64,000 nt of DNA from Candidatus Thorarchaeota archaeon (GTDB lineage Archaea; Asgardarchaeota; Thorarchaeia; Thorarchaeales; Thorarchaeaceae), in assembly GCA_016839245.1 (NCBI GenBank), contig JAEOUN010000058.1, forward strand, positions 1 to 64,000. Reading direction: 5' to 3'. A program made the translations under genes and the position numbers. The notes under the pieces were generated by a model. That model was not told the DNA's origin, searched no databases, and saw only the letters and a list, made by a program, of their open reading frames with translations. Numbering within the stretch: position 1 is the first letter of the stretch; every line of letters starts with the position of its first letter. This document shows positions 60,756-64,000 of this stretch, piece after piece.

Positions 60756-61688
60756 TCAATCTCTCGAATTCACATATGATAATCCATCGCAAATGTCCCC
60801 TTGAGTAAAATCAATTACCTCTACCTTGTTACCATTTACTTTAATCGTTGCCACTGACCGATTAACAAACTCATCAAGGTCCTCTACTGATGGACGACAA
60901 TACCCAACAGGTACCACTATGGCTGTAAGATGCCCAAGAGAAATCATATTCCTCACATGACTATGTCCTGATATGGATAGGACAACTCTCTTGTCGTTAA
61001 GCAGGATTTTTCCAGTACTTACTGATCCCATGAAGGCACTATAGAAATCCCAAGGAAGTCTGTCTTTATAGACTGTAAGTTCTCTGAACGGCAAATGGTG
61101 AGAGATATAGATAATTTGAGAGATCTCGTCTGAGAGTGTTTTCAAATCATATTCCAATTTTCTGTTAAAGAGATCTGTTGCTTCTATATCAGAATAGTTC
61201 CAATCGATTTTGAATAGGTCGTACCATACCGCATCATGATACTCCTTCTCAATATAGTTCTTTTCAGAAATTTCAAGTTCAGGTCGTCTGAATGAATAAT
61301 CATACCATCCAATACTCCCGACAAATGCAACCTTATCATCTACGAATATTGAATTAGGCAGATATGCAAACTCATTTTTCTCACAAATTTCATTAAGACT
61401 CTTAGTGTATTTTTCTAAAGAACTTGGTCCACTACCATCTTCAAACCAGATGTCATGATTTCCAGGGACATACAACCGTGAACACTCTGTTTTCTTCAGT
61501 ATTTCAAGTGATTTCGATACAACCTCTAAAGAGTCGCTTATATCTCCTGCAATCACGAAGATGTCCGGACTAATCTCGTCCACCTTTTCTTTTATACAAT
61601 TAAGAAATCGATAATCGTTTTCATTAGGAAGAATATGAAGGTCTGATATTGCTGCTATCTTCACATTGCCACGCTCAATAGATATCAA
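60756..61688 (-). CDS. calcineurin-like metallophosphoesterase
   Basis: A 310-residue phosphoesterase with the full metal-site set: A-I-S-D-L-H (near residue 14), V-I-A-G-D-I-S-D, V-P-G-N-H-D-I-W, I-S-H-H-L-P-F and S-G-H-S-H-V-R. The substrate could be a nucleotide, phospholipid or protein phosphate. TTG 61688 is the longer start; GTG 61664 also fits the family. It diverges from the flavoprotein gene at 61811. Confidence 0.9.
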   Translation of the reverse strand: MISIERGNVKIAAISDLHILPNENDYRFLNCIKEKVDEISPDIFVIAGDISDSLEVVSKSLEILKKTECSRLYVPGNHDIWFEDGSGPSSLEKYTKSLNEICEKNEFAYLPNSIFVDDKVAFVGSIGWYDYSFRRPELEISEKNYIEKEYHDAVWYDLFKIDWNYSDIEATDLFNRKLEYDLKTLSDEISQIIYISHHLPFRELTVYKDRLPWDFYSAFMGSVSTGKILLNDKRVVLSISGHSHVRNMISLGHLTAIVVPVGYCRPSVEDLDEFVNRSVATIKVNGNKVEVIDFTQGDICDGLSYVNSRD

Positions 61689-61810
61689 ATACTACTGAAT
61701 CTCTCTATTAACTCCTCATAAAGAATTAGTTCAACGGTTAGACCAAATCCTTGATATTATCGATTTTCTCGCACAGAAGACAGTGATATCTCTTCTAAGG
61801 AGTATTGATC

Positions 61811-63448
61811 ATGACCAACCATATAGAAGCTAATCCACCCACACTCGTGGATATTTCAGAAATTAAGATGGTGACTGACCAATCTGAGATTACAGATACT
61901 TATGCTCTCTATCTAGACGATGAGAGTCACTCCTTCAATGGAAAAGCCGATCGAATTATTTTTCCACGCAATGAAGCTGAAGTGTCTTCTTCGATGAAAT
62001 ATGCCTTTGAAAATGACATACCTCTCACCATTCAAGGAGCAAGGACTGGTCTCACCGGAGCTTCAGTACCTCTTGGTGGAATTGCTCTGAACCTTGAAAA
62101 GATGAATAAGATACTCTTTATGAATTACTACGAATCAGATGCACGCTATTCAATAACCTCTGAGGCTGGAGTTACCCTTGAAGACATGGTAAAAGTTGTG
62201 ACTTCCAAGAAGTTGGAACCACTTCAAGATAAGGGCACTGCTGAACAACAAGCTGCTTTGAATCGGTTCTTAAGTGAGAAAGATGATTTCACATTTCCTA
62301 TAGATCCTACTGAAACAAGCGCATGGCTTGGCGGAATTGTTGCATGCAATGCCTCAGGAGCACGAACATTCAGGTATGGAGCCGTTCGTGATTGGGTCAG
62401 GAGAATTAGAGTTGTCTTAGCGAATGGAGATGTTCTAGACATTACCCGTGGTCTTGTTAAAGCTGAAGATGATCAGTTCATTATCTCATTGAGTGATGGT
62501 AGTGAAGTGGCCGTAAAAATTCCAAGCTATAAAATGCCATCAACCAAGAATGCTGCGGGCTTATATGCAAAATCAGGTATGGACTTGATTGACCTCTTTA
62601 TTGGTTCAGAAGGTATTCTTGGAATAATCACCTTGGTAGAACTTAACCTCGAAAAGCTTCCAAAGAATATCATGACAGTTATGGCATTTTTCTCCAGTGA
62701 AGAAGACGCCGTGAATTTTGTGTATGATGTAAGAGCACCTGAATCCCTAATCAAGATGGATTTCTTGGAATATTTTGGTCCTAATGCCATTAAAATAATC
62801 AAAGAAAAAGCAAGTTCAGCGGGGATTACAGTTCCTGCTATGAAGGCGGATACAAAAAGCATCGTTTTCTTTGAGTTCTCATACACCGAAGAGCAAATGG
62901 AACCAATGGTTATAGCTCTCGAAGAAGTGTTAAACAAAAATAACTCCTCTTCTGAATCAAGCTGGGCAGGACTTGATAGAGCTGAATTAGAGAAAATGAA
63001 GACTGTTCGCCATTTTGTTCCTGAAACGGTCAATGGATTAATTGCTCAACGAAAGGCAGAGTATCATGAAGTGCATAAGATTGGCACTGATATGGCTGTT
63101 CCTGATGTCGCTCTTAGAGAATATTTGAAATTCTATCGATCCGTACTGGAAGAGCAGGGTATGGAGTATGTTATCTTTGGACATATTGGCAATAACCACC
63201 TACATGTCAACATGCTTCCTCGAAATAATGAGGAAGTGCAACAAGGGATGGATAACTACATGCTTTTTGCGAAGCGAGCCGTTGAACTTGGAGGCACCGT
63301 AGCCGCAGAACATGGAATTGGAAAACTCAAGCGTGCATTTCTTGAAGTCATGTATGGCAAAACTGGCATAGAAGAAATGCAGTCTGTGAAAAAAGCATTA
63401 GATCCAAAATGGATAATCAACAGAGAGAATATGATTCCTCCGCCTTAA
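61811..63448 (+). CDS. FAD-linked glycolate/D-lactate oxidase-type protein
   Basis: A 545-residue flavoprotein of the GlcD/D-lactate-dehydrogenase type. The FAD-binding PCMH domain has P-L-T-I-Q-G-A-R-T-G-L-T-G-A-S-V-P-L-G-G (near 75-95) and later G-L-Y-A-K-S-G-M-D-L-I-D-L-F-I-G-S-E-G; the C-terminal domain has I-F-G-H-I-G-N-N-H-L-H-V-N and the A-E-H-G-I-G-K-L-K-R end. It oxidises a 2-hydroxyacid to a 2-oxoacid and may pass electrons on to a membrane carrier or an FeS partner. ATG 61811 follows AAGGAG by eight bases; TTG 61805 is less likely. Confidence 0.9.
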   Translation: MTNHIEANPPTLVDISEIKMVTDQSEITDTYALYLDDESHSFNGKADRIIFPRNEAEVSSSMKYAFENDIPLTIQGARTGLTGASVPLGGIALNLEKMNKILFMNYYESDARYSITSEAGVTLEDMVKVVTSKKLEPLQDKGTAEQQAALNRFLSEKDDFTFPIDPTETSAWLGGIVACNASGARTFRYGAVRDWVRRIRVVLANGDVLDITRGLVKAEDDQFIISLSDGSEVAVKIPSYKMPSTKNAAGLYAKSGMDLIDLFIGSEGILGIITLVELNLEKLPKNIMTVMAFFSSEEDAVNFVYDVRAPESLIKMDFLEYFGPNAIKIIKEKASSAGITVPAMKADTKSIVFFEFSYTEEQMEPMVIALEEVLNKNNSSSESSWAGLDRAELEKMKTVRHFVPETVNGLIAQRKAEYHEVHKIGTDMAVPDVALREYLKFYRSVLEEQGMEYVIFGHIGNNHLHVNMLPRNNEEVQQGMDNYMLFAKRAVELGGTVAAEHGIGKLKRAFLEVMYGKTGIEEMQSVKKALDPKWIINRENMIPPP

Positions 63449-63450
63449 CA

Positions 63451-63741
63451 TTACTCATATTGCATTTCCTTCTTGACAAGAGCGTCTATTTGCATCATCT
63501 TTGTCCATAATTTAGGCTCTTCGTCACGAAGTCTCTCGAAATTTCGTACTCCCAGCTGTATCCAGTATTCCCGAATTACTTCAGTCACTTGCACTGAGCT
63601 GTCTATCTTACAATTCTTTATTGCTTCCCTAATTCCTACCAATAATTCATCATCTGTGGTCTTACGTATCTTTACTCTTGCCCAGAAATCGCACATTTTT
63701 CCTCTACAGGGTCCTTTGACCATAACACAATATTGAGCCAT
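63451..63741 (-). CDS. small hypothetical protein near hydrogenase genes
   Basis: A 96-residue protein with an N-terminal cysteine set (YCVMVKGPCRGKMCDFW) and a helical C-terminal region. GAGGA precedes the ATG. It ends three bases from the flavoprotein stop, on the opposite strand. The cysteines could bind FeS or metal. It is 136 bases downstream of the hydrogenase large-subunit stop, in the same direction, so it may be the next gene of that operon. Family not recognised. Confidence 0.55.
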   Translation of the reverse strand: MAQYCVMVKGPCRGKMCDFWARVKIRKTTDDELLVGIREAIKNCKIDSSVQVTEVIREYWIQLGVRNFERLRDEEPKLWTKMMQIDALVKKEMQYE

Positions 63742-63877
63742 TGGATGTCCTCATAAATTTAGAATTTGCAAAAGGTATCATTTCTTAAGGATTCTCTTAG
63801 AGGATAGGTGCATCTCTTTATCAGCAAAGTCTAGGAAGCATTCAGGACTATCAAGACCTGACAATCCTGAACTTGCC

Positions 63878-64000
63878 TCAATCCTCTTTGTAAACCACAT
63901 TGACCAGATGTGCACTACAACTGATACATGGGTCATATGCTCTTGCAATCATCTCAAATTTGAGTTCGATATTGTCCATCTGATTCTTTGCAAGAAGCGT
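63878..64000 (-). CDS. [NiFe]-hydrogenase large subunit, C-terminal end (partial)
   Basis: The last 40 residues of a gene that runs off the right edge. The reading ends ..IELKFEMIARAYDPCISCSAH then LVNVVYKED and a TGA stop at 63878-63880. D-P-C-x-x-C-x-x-H is the C-terminal nickel-binding motif of [NiFe]-hydrogenase large subunits; the short peptide after His is the piece removed by the maturation protease. The subgroup cannot be told from this fragment. It implies hydrogen metabolism. Confidence 0.85.
   Translation of the reverse strand, partial: TLLAKNQMDNIELKFEMIARAYDPCISCSAHLVNVVYKED

Noticed and set aside
1..64000. CRISPR array, integrase, complete insertion sequence or rRNA
   Set aside because: I looked for repeat-spacer patterns, recombinase motifs and RNA genes and found none.

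Overview
The window looks like one contig of an AT-rich, free-living anaerobic archaeon. The support is archaeal-type TATA elements (for example TATTTAAAG at 9436), a tungsten/molybdenum aldehyde:ferredoxin oxidoreductase with MoaD-type partners, membrane-linked ArsR-like winged-helix proteins, NosD-like and gingipain-like surface proteins with C-terminal anchors, a family of tandem bacterial-PH-domain membrane proteins and an IDL-type leucine-rich-repeat protein. The gene mix reminds me of Asgard (Thorarchaeota-like) genomes. That assignment is inference: no rRNA or other phylogenetic marker is present except an alanyl-tRNA synthetase, and that one looks bacterial. I saw no tRNA, rRNA, CRISPR array, integrase or complete insertion sequence.

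Layout. 1-6 kb: a PQQ-type beta-propeller protein, HEAT-type helical-repeat proteins and a polytopic membrane protein. 6.0-6.4 kb: a relic of an acyl-CoA carboxylase carboxyltransferase gene beside a dispersed repeat that recurs at 12.7 kb, 14.2 kb and the left edge. 7-12.5 kb: the most interesting region, with an ABC transporter (ATPase and permease), then a 59-residue peptide gene with six cysteines at perfect four-residue spacing, then a radical SAM/SPASM enzyme and a second SPASM-like protein without the radical SAM cysteine motif. This looks like an unreported archaeal RiPP (modified peptide) locus. 12.7-24.5 kb: small membrane proteins, a NosDFY-like ABC system with a beta-helix surface protein, a flavoredoxin-like protein, a tandemly duplicated winged-helix membrane regulator, a degenerate M48-like membrane protein, a TauE/SafE permease and an isoprenylcysteine-methyltransferase-like protein. 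25-30 kb: the aldehyde oxidoreductase and two MoaD-like proteins, flanked by two paralogous anchored amidotransferase-fold proteins, one of which has lost its nucleophile. 30-34 kb: a Gfo/Idh/MocA dehydrogenase, a class II amidotransferase and a sugar-isomerase-like TIM barrel.

34.5-42.4 kb: a leftward operon of four tandem PH-domain membrane proteins, divergent across a repeated operator-like motif from a second ABC system (one ATPase, two permeases) closely related to the one beside the peptide locus. 42-55 kb: a methyltransferase, an SDR, a leucine-rich-repeat protein, a DUF1028 protein, a gingipain-like protease, a ferredoxin/acyl-CoA dehydrogenase pair, a nitroreductase, a metallo-beta-lactamase-fold hydrolase and a PiT/DUF47 phosphate uptake pair. 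55-64 kb: a short bacterial-type alanyl-tRNA synthetase, a zinc-finger/NYN ribonuclease-like protein, two NhaD/ArsB-type permeases, a phosphoesterase, a glycolate/lactate oxidase-type flavoprotein and, at the right edge, the C-terminal end of a [NiFe]-hydrogenase large subunit.

Several genes have a strong Shine-Dalgarno sequence but no ATG, GTG or TTG at the right distance, which suggests occasional non-canonical initiation codons. The metabolic genes together suggest a ferredoxin- and hydrogen-linked organism that oxidises aldehydes, acyl-CoAs and hydroxyacids; this too is inference.
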